A stretch of 54,802 bases of DNA from Bryobacter sp. CoA8 C33 (GTDB taxonomy: Bacteria > Acidobacteriota > Terriglobia > Bryobacterales > Bryobacteraceae). Under the pieces are notes generated by a model. The model ran no database searches. It was given only the letters and a program-made list of their open reading frames with translations, and was not told the origin of the DNA. Below, piece after piece: positions 17,068 to 25,322 of this stretch (the first letter of the stretch is position 1; each line of letters starts with the position of its first letter). The stretch covers positions 1-54,802 of the forward strand of contig JAINDK010000015.1 of assembly GCA_019931185.1 (NCBI GenBank), written 5' to 3'. The position numbers and the translations under genes are program-made.

Positions 17068-17844
17068 ATGCTTCTAGCCATTGACGCGGGAAACACCAAC
17101 ATTACCGTGGGCGTATTTGACGGATCGGCGCTGGTTGCGAGCTGGCGGCTGCGCACGATTCGGGAGCAGACAGCGGATGAATGGGGCATCAGCCTGCGCA
17201 GTCTGTTTCGGGTGGGCGAGCTCGACGCCGCCTCGATCTCCGGGGTGGCCATCTCGAGCGTGGTTCCGCCGCTTGACCGTCAACTGGCGGAAATGGCCGA
17301 CCGCTACTTTCACTGCCAGGCTTTGTTTGTCAGCGTGGATGTCGACCTGGGCCTGCGGGTAGCGATCGACAACCCGCGCGAGGCGGGCGCCGACCGATTG
17401 GCCAACGCGGCGGCCGCGTTTCATAAATATGGTGGCCCTTGCGTGGTCGTGGATCTCGGCACGGCGATTAACTTCGATGTCGTCAGCGAGCGGGGCGACT
17501 TTGTCGGTGGCGTCATTTGTCCCGGTATCGGCATTGCGATCAGCGGCTTGTTCGAAAAAGCGGCCCGCCTGCCGCTGGTGGATTTCCGCGAACCGAAATC
17601 GCTGATCGGCAAGAATACGGTCGATTGCATCCAGAGCGGGCTTTACTACTCGACGATCAGCACGATTGACGGGGTCTTGGAGCGGCTGAAGGCGGAGTTG
17701 GGGGAATCAACGCGGGTGATCGGTACCGGAGGACAGGCCAAGCTGATCGTCGCGGGATCACGACATTTAAAGCAGGTTGATGAGGATTTGACTCTCGATG
17801 GCGTGCGTCTGATCTGGGAGCGCCATGCAAGAAGAGCCGTTTAA
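17068..17844 (+). CDS. coaX: Type III pantothenate kinase
   Basis: A 258-residue enzyme that phosphorylates pantothenate in the first step of coenzyme A synthesis. The ASKHA-fold motifs are LAIDAGNTNITVGVF (phosphate 1), the pantothenate motif GADRLANAAAAFHKYG, VDLGTAINFDVV (phosphate 2) and GGVICPGIGIAISGL. The type III form resists CoA feedback and typically needs a monovalent cation. The birA-coaX pairing is common in bacteria. Its last 20 bases overlap the next gene. Confidence 0.96.
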   Translation: MLLAIDAGNTNITVGVFDGSALVASWRLRTIREQTADEWGISLRSLFRVGELDAASISGVAISSVVPPLDRQLAEMADRYFHCQALFVSVDVDLGLRVAIDNPREAGADRLANAAAAFHKYGGPCVVVDLGTAINFDVVSERGDFVGGVICPGIGIAISGLFEKAARLPLVDFREPKSLIGKNTVDCIQSGLYYSTISTIDGVLERLKAELGESTRVIGTGGQAKLIVAGSRHLKQVDEDLTLDGVRLIWERHARRAV

Positions 17845-18487
17845 TTACTTCAACTACTTCACGGAGATTGAGGATCATTTCCGCGCTGCCCGCGGCACCG
17901 GTCTGTTCCTGTTGTCTCCGCTCGATTGGGCTCTGATCGAAACCTGGAAGGATAATGGAATCCCGCTCGAGGCGGTGCTGCGCGGCATCGAACGGGCTTT
18001 TGAGAAGCGGCGCGGGGGCAAGGGGCAATCCACACTGGTAAACTCGCTAGCCTACTGCGCGCAGGCGGTGATGGAGGAAGCCCGTCGCGCCGAGACTCCG
18101 CGTGAGCAAAAGGCCGTCAGTGCACCTTTTGAACAAAGTCAACTGGCGGGCCATCTGCGGGGGGCGGCCGGACGCCTGGGAGAAGGCTATGAGTCTGTTC
18201 GCGCCGGTTTGGAATCGTTGGCCGCGGGGGCAGAGGAGTGGATGGACCGGTTAGAGGAGTTGGAACAACGCCTATCGACGCTCGAGGAGATGATGCTGGC
18301 CGTGGCCCGCGGCCGCCAGACCGAGGAGCATCTTCTCGCCGCCCGCAAGCACCTGGACAGCCAGCTCAAGCCATACCGCGGGAAGATGAGCGCCGCCGAA
18401 CTGATGCTGATCGAAAGAAAGTTTCTCGATCAGCGGCTGTTGGAAGATGCGGGGCTGCCGCGGCTTAGTCTCTTTTACCTGATCTGA
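17825..18487 (+). CDS. Conserved hypothetical protein, predicted coiled coil
   Basis: A 220-residue soluble protein I associate with acidobacterial genomes but cannot assign a function. The N-terminus (about 1-60) holds YFNYFTEIEDHFRAARGTG and SPLDWALIETWKDNGIPLEA, which looks like a small helical DNA- or protein-binding fold. Residues about 100-175 are Glu/Leu/Arg-rich and likely form a coiled coil (EELEQRLSTLEEMM). The start lies 20 bp inside coaX, so expression is probably coupled to coaX. It is the last gene of the valS-nadC-birA-coaX run. Confidence 0.75.
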   Translation: MQEEPFNYFNYFTEIEDHFRAARGTGLFLLSPLDWALIETWKDNGIPLEAVLRGIERAFEKRRGGKGQSTLVNSLAYCAQAVMEEARRAETPREQKAVSAPFEQSQLAGHLRGAAGRLGEGYESVRAGLESLAAGAEEWMDRLEELEQRLSTLEEMMLAVARGRQTEEHLLAARKHLDSQLKPYRGKMSAAELMLIERKFLDQRLLEDAGLPRLSLFYLI

Positions 18488-18898
18488 TACTGTCCTAGCC
18501 CCGGCGAGCCAACGGGAAAAGGTCGTAGCTGGACAAAATGCGTGTCGGCCAACTTCGCCTGGAGTCAGCTTCAGGCTGCCAGGGGAGGAGCAGCGAACCG
18601 CCCGGCCCAGCTGTTCGGTTGCGCCGGTTTGGATCCAGATCGAGGCAAATTGGCGGCGCTTCGTCAAATCGAAACGGCAGCTTCCCAGATCTTCGGGAAA
18701 GCATTCCGGTGCGGGAGGCGAAAACAAACTTACAACAGGATCGCATCGATTTCAGATTCTATTCGCATCTCCAGACGCATGAACAAAAAACGCCTATCGC
18801 GGGCGGATCGCCGGCGGGAATCAGTGATTATCGTTCCGGTGGCGAAAACAGCGGGAGGGTTGTTTCTGAGAGCTTTTTCGGACTCCACATAAAAGTTC
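18488..18898. other. 411-bp gap without a convincing gene
   Basis: Both strands contain open frames of 80-130 codons, but none has a recognisable motif or good start signals. A small inverted repeat is present: TGTCC (18491-18495) plus AGC pair with GCT plus GGACA near 18530, with one bulged base. No T-tract follows it, so it is not a clear terminator. I see no tRNA or known riboswitch here. Confidence 0.4.
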
Positions 18899-19327
18899 TC
18901 AATGACCCACGAGGAACCAATTGATTTCGCCGTCCAAGAACCGGCTCAGGTCTTTCTCCGCGGGCAGGCGGCAGATCGCCCGTTTGCCAAACCAGCGGTA
19001 GCGATTACGCGCGATCCAGGCATAGCTCCAATCAAGGACCGGCGCCGGTACCAGCGAAAAAATCCGGAAAAGGCGCCAGGGCCAGCCCAGGCGGCCGGCG
19101 ATCCGCAGACAAGCTTTGGACTGGGCATGTACGCCCTGCTCATCGACGAGGATGACGCTGTCGGGCAGATTGGGATAAGCGGCCAGCACTTGTCTGCCAG
19201 CGGGGGATTGCAAGCTCGCGAAGCGAAAGACCCCAGCCGGATCCCGGTTGAGAACCCAGTTCACCATGGCGCCGCAAAAGTTGCAAACACCATCGAACAG
19301 GATCACGGGCCGGAAGGTCTGCTCCAT
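18899..19327 (-). CDS. DCC-family thiol-disulfide oxidoreductase-like protein
   Basis: A 142-residue DUF393/DCC protein. The defining motif DGVCNFCG near the N-terminus gives a CxxC pair and the D-C-C pattern. FRFASLQSPAGR and a C-terminal helical part (PVLDWSYAWIARNRYRWFG) follow. Members are predicted thiol-disulfide oxidoreductases; partners are mostly unknown. I use the ATG at 19327 because it places the motif close to the N-terminus as in the family. The gene is monocistronic and divergent from the 19385 gene, with 57 bp between starts. Confidence 0.85.
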   Translation of the reverse strand: MEQTFRPVILFDGVCNFCGAMVNWVLNRDPAGVFRFASLQSPAGRQVLAAYPNLPDSVILVDEQGVHAQSKACLRIAGRLGWPWRLFRIFSLVPAPVLDWSYAWIARNRYRWFGKRAICRLPAEKDLSRFLDGEINWFLVGH

Positions 19328-19384
19328 GTCTATTGGATGCAGCGGCGGGCCGCCGGATCCCCCCAAATCGCGTTGTAATAGGGA

Positions 19385-21433
19385 ATGATGAGAACATTGG
19401 TGCTCGCGCTGGCTGCCGCCGGAATCATTTCCGCGCAAACCGCAAAGGAGGTTGCCCTACCGGTGTCGGCGGAGTGGGTCGATACGGGAATCAAGCTGGA
19501 TACGGGGGATGCTTATTCAATCGAGGTCCTTGGGCAGATCATGCTGCGGGGCCCCAAGGGCGAAGATCAGCCGGCTAGTCCGGCGGGACTTGCCCGCGGC
19601 TTTCGGGATCTGATCCGCATGCTGCCACTGAATTCCGGCGGTCGCGGCGCGGTGATTGGCCGCATCGGGGATCGCGAAACCTCACAGCCCTTTCTCGTCG
19701 GGCCCAGGCGGGACGGAGAAGCCGCGCTCGGAGGCAATCTATTTCTTGCCTTGAATCTCGGAGGCGGGGAGGCTGGATCGGGTTCATTCCGAGCACGCAT
19801 CACGATTCGCAAGGCGCCCCCCCGGCCGCGGGGAAGCGCCGATACCCCGATTGTGGAACTCACGCAGGCGGAATTGGACCGCCTGCCGACCCGCGTGGAA
19901 GATGCCGAAGGAACACTGGGAGACCGCGTGAATTTCCTCATCGTTGGCAGTGAAGCGGTGGTAACAACAGCGCTCAAGTCGGCCGGCTGGGTGCAGGTGG
20001 ATCGCAATGTCAAATCGTCGGTGATCAACGCGGTGCTGATCAGTATGTCGAAGCAGGCCTATCTGACGCTGCCGATGAGCGAGTTGATGATGTTCGGCCG
20101 CGGGCAGGACTTTGGTTTTGCGCATGCCGTACCCTTTGTCGTGGTCGCGCAACGGCATCACTTCCGCATCTGGCGCGCGCCGTTCCAGGTGAACGGAACA
20201 GATGTCTGGGTTGGCGCCGGCACGCACGATATCGGCTTTGAAAAAGACCAGCGCAACGGCAGCGTCACCCATAAGATCGACCCCGACACGGACAAGGAAC
20301 GCGACTACATCGGCCAATCCCTCGAGGAGAGCGGACTGGTGCTGCGCAAGACCTACATGACGCACAAGACGCCGGTGAAGGAGGCCAAGACCGCGCATGG
20401 CGCCAGTTTCTTCTCCGATGGACGCACACTGATTGTTTATCTCGAACAGAAGAGGAATGAAAATGCTGTCCGCTTTTCCAATCTCTTCTGCAGCGTGCTG
20501 AAGAAGAACCCGGATGGCGGGGAATGGGGGCCCTGCGACGAGTACATCGAGACAGCCCCCGAACGGGAGGTGGAACTGAAGCCGATTTCACGGGATTACC
20601 GCATCTTGATCGTTCCTGGGATTTTCTCCAGCTGCGCCTCCGATGCACCCGCTTTCGAGCGCGGCAGAGCCTATCTGCGGGAGGCGTACGGCGTTGATGT
20701 GGACTTGCTCAACATTCCCAACAATTCGAGCGAAGACAATGCGCGCCAGATTGCCGCTTACCTGCGCCAACAGGGGACCAAGGACCAGCGCAAGTTCATT
20801 CTTGTCGGCTATTCGAAAGGAACTCCCGACATCCAGACCGCGCTGGCGACGGAACCGGATATCCGCAACCGGATCGCCGCTTTTATCAGCGTGGCTGGGG
20901 CCAGCGGAGGCTCACCCGTAGCCGATGCCCTGCCGGATCGCCTGAGTGGAGTGTTGGGCAAGGTGAACGGCCGCGGAAGTTGTCAGGGAGACCTCAGCGA
21001 TGGATTCAAGAGCTTGGCCGTGGAAAAGCGTCGTCAGTTTCTCGCTCAATACCCGAAGCCTTTTGTCCCCACATACAGCCTGCCTGCCGTCGCCGACGCC
21101 GACCGGGTCTCGAAGGCGCTGGTGCAATCCTGGAACATCATGAATGGGTTCTCACCCCGCAACGACGCCCAACTGACGGAAAACGATGCGGTTATCCCTT
21201 TCTCACTGAATCTAGGCGCTGCCCGAAGCGATCACTTCGCGCTCGCGCTGCCGCTCGAGGATATGCGCGGCGGGATGCTAAAAACCCTGCTCGACAAGAA
21301 TCGTTATCCGCGCGCGGCGCTGCTCGAAGCTCTAATCCGCTTTGTTCTCGAAGATTTGAAGGCGCCTGCCCCTACCGAAGCCGCCCCTCGGAAAACGCCC
21401 ACAAAATCGAATTCGTCCATCTTCCGGCCCTAA
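19385..21433 (+). CDS. Secreted three-domain protein: PA-IL-like, LssY_C, alpha/beta hydrolase
   Basis: A 682-residue protein with a signal peptide (MMRTLVLALAAAGIISAQ). Residues about 24-142 resemble the calcium-dependent galactose-binding PA-IL fold: WVDTGIKLDTGDAYSIEVLG, then GAVIGRIG, PFLVG and GNLFLALN. Residues about 180-325 match LssY_C, with VNFLIVGSEAVVTTAL, SAGWVQVDR, VWVGAGTHDIGFEKD and KIDPDTDKERDYI. Residues about 400-660 look like an alpha/beta hydrolase, with ILIVPGIFSSC and GYSKG (Ser477). It may bind a glycan or lipid and hydrolyse an ester at the envelope. Function is inferred. A terminator follows the stop. Confidence 0.75.
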   Translation: MMRTLVLALAAAGIISAQTAKEVALPVSAEWVDTGIKLDTGDAYSIEVLGQIMLRGPKGEDQPASPAGLARGFRDLIRMLPLNSGGRGAVIGRIGDRETSQPFLVGPRRDGEAALGGNLFLALNLGGGEAGSGSFRARITIRKAPPRPRGSADTPIVELTQAELDRLPTRVEDAEGTLGDRVNFLIVGSEAVVTTALKSAGWVQVDRNVKSSVINAVLISMSKQAYLTLPMSELMMFGRGQDFGFAHAVPFVVVAQRHHFRIWRAPFQVNGTDVWVGAGTHDIGFEKDQRNGSVTHKIDPDTDKERDYIGQSLEESGLVLRKTYMTHKTPVKEAKTAHGASFFSDGRTLIVYLEQKRNENAVRFSNLFCSVLKKNPDGGEWGPCDEYIETAPEREVELKPISRDYRILIVPGIFSSCASDAPAFERGRAYLREAYGVDVDLLNIPNNSSEDNARQIAAYLRQQGTKDQRKFILVGYSKGTPDIQTALATEPDIRNRIAAFISVAGASGGSPVADALPDRLSGVLGKVNGRGSCQGDLSDGFKSLAVEKRRQFLAQYPKPFVPTYSLPAVADADRVSKALVQSWNIMNGFSPRNDAQLTENDAVIPFSLNLGAARSDHFALALPLEDMRGGMLKTLLDKNRYPRAALLEALIRFVLEDLKAPAPTEAAPRKTPTKSNSSIFRP

Positions 21434-21437
21434 GACA

Positions 21438-21470
21438 AAAGGCCGACCCTGTGCGGGCCGGCCTTTGTTG
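21438..21470. terminator. Bidirectional intrinsic terminator
   Basis: AAAGGCCGACCC (21438-21449) pairs with GGGCCGGCCTTT (21455-21466) with one A-C mismatch and a 5-nt loop. A-rich and T-rich flanks allow termination on both strands. It lies between the convergent 19385-21433 gene and the sigma factor gene. Confidence 0.8.
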
Positions 21471-21485
21471 ATTTCGAGAATCGGA

Positions 21486-22112
21486 TTAAACGCTGATCAA
21501 GCTGGCGGCGCCCAAGCTCGACTGATGCCGGGACATGCGCTGACGGAGTTCCAGACGTGCCCGCAGCAAACGGCTCTTTGCGGCGGCGATGCTGATGCCC
21601 AACTTGTCAGCCACCTCTTCCATGGGCATTTGCTGTACATCGCGCAGCACAAAAACGTTCCGCAACAGGGGCGGGATGCGGTCGATCTCCTGCTGAACCA
21701 CTTCGGCCACTTCCAGACGTCCCAGTTCTTCTTCCGGGTTCAAATTGTCATCGCGCAACTCAAGCGTCACCACATCGTCGCCCACCTGTGTATCGTCCAT
21801 GTAGAAAAGTTTGGCGCGCTTGGTCTGACGCAGGCGCATCAGGCATTGGTTCACCACAATGCGCGTGAGCCAGGTAGAAAACTTGGCTTCGCGGTTGAAT
21901 TGAGCGAGGTGCTCAAACGCCTTCCAACAAGCATTCTGTACTTCATCTTCCGCATCGGACTTGTCGCGAAGGATGGATAAAGCCAGCTTCAAACAGGAAT
22001 TGTAATGTCTTTCCACCAGTTCGGCGAAGGCTTGGTCGTTGCCGCCTTGAGCAAGTTCGACCAGGGATTCATCCGTGAAATTTACGAAAGCTTGCCGACG
22101 ATTTTGAATCAT
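21486..22112 (-). CDS. ECF-type RNA polymerase sigma factor
   Basis: A 208-residue sigma-70-family regulator. Region 2 is at about 20-95 (FAELVERHYNSCLKLALSIL, DAEDEVQNACWKAFEHL, KFSTWLTRIVVNQCLMRLRQ). Region 4 is at about 135-195 (LRNVFVLRDVQQMPMEEVADKLGISIAAAKSRLLRAR), whose helix-turn-helix binds the -35 element. Region 3 and region 1 are absent, as in RpoE-like ECF sigmas. No anti-sigma gene is adjacent. It is divergent from the XRE-cupin regulator, whose promoter lies inside this gene's 5' end. Confidence 0.93.
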   Translation of the reverse strand: MIQNRRQAFVNFTDESLVELAQGGNDQAFAELVERHYNSCLKLALSILRDKSDAEDEVQNACWKAFEHLAQFNREAKFSTWLTRIVVNQCLMRLRQTKRAKLFYMDDTQVGDDVVTLELRDDNLNPEEELGRLEVAEVVQQEIDRIPPLLRNVFVLRDVQQMPMEEVADKLGISIAAAKSRLLRARLELRQRMSRHQSSLGAASLISV

Positions 22113-22120
22113 GTTAAAAT
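22092..22120 (+). promoter_or_regulatory. Sigma-70-type promoter for the XRE-cupin gene
   Basis: TTGCCG (22092-22097) and TAAAAT (22115-22120) are separated by exactly 17 bp. They match the -35 and -10 consensus at 4/6 and 5/6. Transcription would start near 22127, just upstream of the ATG at 22147. The promoter overlaps the first codons of the divergent sigma factor gene. Confidence 0.6.
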
Positions 22121-22146
22121 CCTTACAGAGCGAGGGGTCTCTCTAC

Positions 22147-22863
22147 ATGAACGAGTTTAGCACCAACTCTGAGTCAATGCTAGATGTGAATGAAAATCCA
22201 TTTAGTATTTCCGAATCCGAAGGAGAACTGAACAGGGAAGATAAAGACAGTCTCAAAATGGCTGAAAGTTCAGAATCGACAATCCGCCGAGTTTTGTCCT
22301 CTTACGATCTCGGCAATAAACTTCGGCAATTGAGACTGAAAAAAAAGATTGCGCTTGTTGATCTCGGCAAGCACACGGGATTGAGTGCGTCGATGATCTC
22401 GCAGTTGGAAAATGGCAAATTGGTGCCGACTCTTCCTACACTGGCGCGCATTGCGATGGTCTTCGACGTCGGTTTGGATCACTTCTTCACTGATAAGAGG
22501 CGTAAACGACTTTTCAGCGTGGTGAAAGCAAAGGAGAGGATGCGCTTTCCGGAGCGCAGCGATTCCCCCGCCCCCGGTTACTACTTTGAATGTCTGGCAT
22601 TCTCGGCGCAGGACAAAAGCCTGCAGGCTTATCTGGCGGAATTTCCGGTGCGGCCCGCCAGTGAAGCGAGTGAACACATGCACGAAGGAGCGGAGTTTTT
22701 CCATGTGATCGAGGGTGCGGTCATTATCCATTATCAGGATGAGGACTATGAGTTGGAGACGGGCGACAGCGTCTACTTTGATTCCTCGGCTCCCCATTCT
22801 TACCGGGGCGTGGGGGATGGCACGGCAAAGGCGATCGTCATCACGACGCCTCCCCGGGTCTAG
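22147..22863 (+). CDS. XRE-family transcriptional regulator with cupin domain
   Basis: A 238-residue regulator. An acidic, Ser/Glu-rich N-terminal tail (about 1-48) precedes an HTH_3 DNA-binding domain at about 55-113 (LGNKLRQLRLKKKIALVDLG, SASMISQLENGKLVPTLPTL). A cupin_2 domain follows at about 160-235, with metal/ligand residues in EHMHEGAEFFHVIEG and GDSVYFDSSAPHSY. The family senses a small molecule and often controls metabolite or stress genes. The start at 22147 is chosen over an in-frame ATG at 22111, because the promoter would start transcripts downstream of the latter. GAGGGG lies about 10 bp before the start. Confidence 0.93.
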   Translation: MNEFSTNSESMLDVNENPFSISESEGELNREDKDSLKMAESSESTIRRVLSSYDLGNKLRQLRLKKKIALVDLGKHTGLSASMISQLENGKLVPTLPTLARIAMVFDVGLDHFFTDKRRKRLFSVVKAKERMRFPERSDSPAPGYYFECLAFSAQDKSLQAYLAEFPVRPASEASEHMHEGAEFFHVIEGAVIIHYQDEDYELETGDSVYFDSSAPHSYRGVGDGTAKAIVITTPPRV

Positions 22864-22869
22864 GCAGGC

Positions 22870-23214
22870 GTGAAGAACTGGTGGTGGACGCCAGCCCTTC
22901 TGCTGGCTAGTAATCTATTCATGACCTTTGCCTGGTACGGCCATCTGAAGTTCAGGGACCGGCCGCTTTGGCTTGTGATTTTGGCCAGTTGGGCGATTGC
23001 TTTTTTTGAGTACTGCCTGATGGTGCCGGCCAACCGGATTGGGTCGGGCTATTTTTCCGGGTACCAACTAAAGATTCTGCAGGAGGCCATCACACTGGGG
23101 GTGTTTGTCGTTTTCGCCTGGCTTTATTTGGGAGAAAAGCTGAGCTGGAACTACGCACTGGCGATGATGTTGGTGCTTGCCGCCGTTCTGCTCGCCTTTT
23201 ACCGGCCGGACTAA
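22870..23214 (+). CDS. DMT-family (DUF486) small membrane protein
   Basis: A 114-residue protein with a GTG start and four predicted membrane helices. SNLFMTFAWYGHLKF, SWAIAFFEYCLMVPANRIG, SGYQLKILQEAITLGVFVVFAW and KLSWNYALAMMLVLAAV match the DUF486 branch of the drug/metabolite transporter clan. Four-helix members probably work as dimers. It begins 6 bp after the XRE-cupin stop, so the regulator may control it. Its stop overlaps that of the convergent DUF4174-like gene by 4 bp. Confidence 0.88.
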   Translation: MKNWWWTPALLLASNLFMTFAWYGHLKFRDRPLWLVILASWAIAFFEYCLMVPANRIGSGYFSGYQLKILQEAITLGVFVVFAWLYLGEKLSWNYALAMMLVLAAVLLAFYRPD

Positions 23215-23540
23215 GGGCGGAGATTCTTCTCGGCTTGGCGCATGGGCATGGAGTCGATCAAACGGTAGAGTTCCGGATCCGCGGGGAGATGGGTCCACTT
23301 TGCCTTGACCCCGCCGTCTTTACCGATGAGCAGCCAGCATGGTTGTTCGAAGACAGCGAGACGGCGGGCCAGGGCCGGGTCTTCGGCGTGAAGGCGGATC
23401 AGATCACGCTCCGAGTAGCCCGGGGGGAGGGCGCCTTGGGGAGGAGCACCGCCTAGCTGCAGCAGGATGCGCTTCCGCCAGCGATAGGACTCGAGCTCGA
23501 GTGACATGAGAAGCAGCAGAGCTCCGGCGGCAAACATCAA
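23211..23540 (-). CDS. Small membrane-anchored DUF4174-like protein
   Basis: A 109-residue protein. The N-terminus (MMFAAGALLLLMSLELE) is a membrane anchor or signal. The rest contains ARRLAVFEQPCWLLIGKDGGVKAKW and ends LYRLIDSMPMRQAEK. This recalls the C-terminus of DUF4174, a thioredoxin-like domain in which GKDGG-V-K precedes an L-I-D-x-M-P-M-R motif. One Cys is present but no CxxC. It starts directly after the aspS stop and is likely the last gene of the hisS-aspS operon. Function unknown. Confidence 0.65.
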   Translation of the reverse strand: MMFAAGALLLLMSLELESYRWRKRILLQLGGAPPQGALPPGYSERDLIRLHAEDPALARRLAVFEQPCWLLIGKDGGVKAKWTHLPADPELYRLIDSMPMRQAEKNLRP

Positions 23541-25322
23541 CTAGACCTTAACCCGAAGTTGCACTCCGAGTTCCCGCAGGTTCTTGTCGGGCACGGGGCT
23601 AGGGGCATCGCACATGAGGTCGGTACCCTTGCTGGTTTTCGGGAAGGGGATGACGTCGCGGATCGAAGTTTCTCCGGCGAGCATCATCACCAAGCGGTCG
23701 AAACCAAGGGCGATGCCACCGTGGGGCGGCGCACCGTACTCGAGAGCGTCCAGCAGGAAGCCGAAACGCTCCTTGGCCTCCTCCATGGAAAACCCGATGG
23801 CCGAAAAGATCTTGGACTGGACATCGCGGCGATGAATACGGATCGAGCCGGATGCGATCTCGACACCACTGATGACGAGGTCATATGCCTTCGAGCGAAC
23901 GCGCGCGGGATTGGTTTCGAGCAAGGGGATGTCCTGCTCGAAGGGCGAGGTGAAGGGATGGTGAGCGGCCTGCCAACGGTGCTCCTCGGCGTCCCATTCG
24001 AACATCGGAAAATCGGTCACCCACAACAGGCGAAGATCCTTGGGGTCAAGCAGTTTATGGCGATCGTTGAATTTCTGCGCGAGATGGAGGCGTAACTGTC
24101 CGGCGGCGAGATAGACGGTTTCTTCGGGACGGTGGCCGGAGGGTTCGCTCGGCCAAGCCCCGATCATCAGCGTGTCTTCTTCAGTGGCCCCTGTGCGTGC
24201 CTTGACTTGAGCCATTGCCTCGGGCATGTCGCGCTCGAGACGCTTGAGATCGTCCAGCACGCGCAGTCCCTTCTCGACGCCGAAAGCTTTGACATCATCC
24301 CGCTCCTTGCGGGACAACTGCAGGTTGGGAATACGAACAGCCAGCATCGGCAACCCTTCCGTGCCAAGGCCCTGGCCCGCGAAAAGATCCGTCACATCCA
24401 CCATCGGCGGTACTCGCAAATCGGGCTTGTCAATGCCGTACCGTTCGATTGCCTGCTGATAAGTCAAGCGCAGGAAGGGAGCTTCGATCGAACATCCGGC
24501 CGCCGAAAAGATCGCCACGACCAGGCGCTCCACGGTCTCGAAGATCGTCTCCTGTTGGGGAAAACTCATTTCGATATCGATCTGGGTGAACTCCGGCTGC
24601 CGGTCGGCGCGCAGGTCTTCATCGCGGAAGCAACGCACGATCTGAAAGTAGCGGTCGAAGCCGGAGACCATCAGCAACTGCTTGAAGATTTGCGGGCTTT
24701 GCGGAAGCGCGTAAAAGCTGCCCGGGGACATTCGCGACGGCACGAGAAAATCGCGCGAACCTTCGGGCGTCGATTTTGTCATGAAGGGGGTTTCGATTTC
24801 GAGAAAGCCCATGTCGTACATGGCCTTGCGGGCCTCTAGGGCGATCTTGGAGCGCAGCATAATGTTGTGCTGCATGCGCGGGCGGCGCAGGTCGACGAAG
24901 CGATACTTAAGACGCGCTTCTTCGCTGACATTGCCCTCTTCCTCCATGGGGAAGGGCGCGGGCTTCGACTCATTGAGAATCCAAAGCTGATCGACGACCA
25001 CCTCCACCTCGCCGGTGGGGATGGCCGGGTTGATCGTGTCGGCGCTGCGTTTCTCCACCACGCCTTCGACAGCCACCACGTACTCGGGGCGGATCTGCTC
25101 GGCGCGAGCGTGGACCGCGGCGTTTTCCTCGATACGGAAAACACACTGGGAGACACCGGCGCGGTCCCGCAAATGGATAAAGATCAACGCGCCCAGATCG
25201 CGGCGGCGGTGCACCCAGCCCATGAGCAGGACGCGCTGGCCTTCGTGCGCCAGACGGATAGACCCACAATCATGGGTGCGCTTGAGGTCTCCGAGGAAAT
25301 CGAGCGTTACGGCTTCTGACAT
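23541..25322 (-). CDS. aspS: Aspartyl-tRNA synthetase
   Basis: A 593-residue class II synthetase of the bacterial type. An N-terminal OB-fold anticodon domain (GWVHRRRDLGALIFIHLRDR near 35-54) is followed by motif 2 (QIVRCFRDEDLRADRQPEFTQ). The GAD insertion domain typical of bacterial AspRS comes next, then motif 3 (GIALGFDRLVMM). The His in GWVHRRRD matches the residue seen in some non-discriminating AspRS enzymes that also charge tRNA-Asn; whether this one does is open. The start overlaps the hisS end by 16 bp. Confidence 0.97.
   Translation of the reverse strand: MSEAVTLDFLGDLKRTHDCGSIRLAHEGQRVLLMGWVHRRRDLGALIFIHLRDRAGVSQCVFRIEENAAVHARAEQIRPEYVVAVEGVVEKRSADTINPAIPTGEVEVVVDQLWILNESKPAPFPMEEEGNVSEEARLKYRFVDLRRPRMQHNIMLRSKIALEARKAMYDMGFLEIETPFMTKSTPEGSRDFLVPSRMSPGSFYALPQSPQIFKQLLMVSGFDRYFQIVRCFRDEDLRADRQPEFTQIDIEMSFPQQETIFETVERLVVAIFSAAGCSIEAPFLRLTYQQAIERYGIDKPDLRVPPMVDVTDLFAGQGLGTEGLPMLAVRIPNLQLSRKERDDVKAFGVEKGLRVLDDLKRLERDMPEAMAQVKARTGATEEDTLMIGAWPSEPSGHRPEETVYLAAGQLRLHLAQKFNDRHKLLDPKDLRLLWVTDFPMFEWDAEEHRWQAAHHPFTSPFEQDIPLLETNPARVRSKAYDLVISGVEIASGSIRIHRRDVQSKIFSAIGFSMEEAKERFGFLLDALEYGAPPHGGIALGFDRLVMMLAGETSIRDVIPFPKTSKGTDLMCDAPSPVPDKNLRELGVQLRVKV

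Noticed and set aside
18490-18600. Cobalamin-riboswitch-like words (GGGAA and GGAGTCAG)
   Set aside because: The conserved B12-box core CCGCCACTG is missing and no cobalamin gene follows.
22101-22120. Possible dif-like half site (ATCATGTTAAAAT)
   Set aside because: The second arm is absent, and the sequence is explained by the sigma gene start and the XRE promoter.
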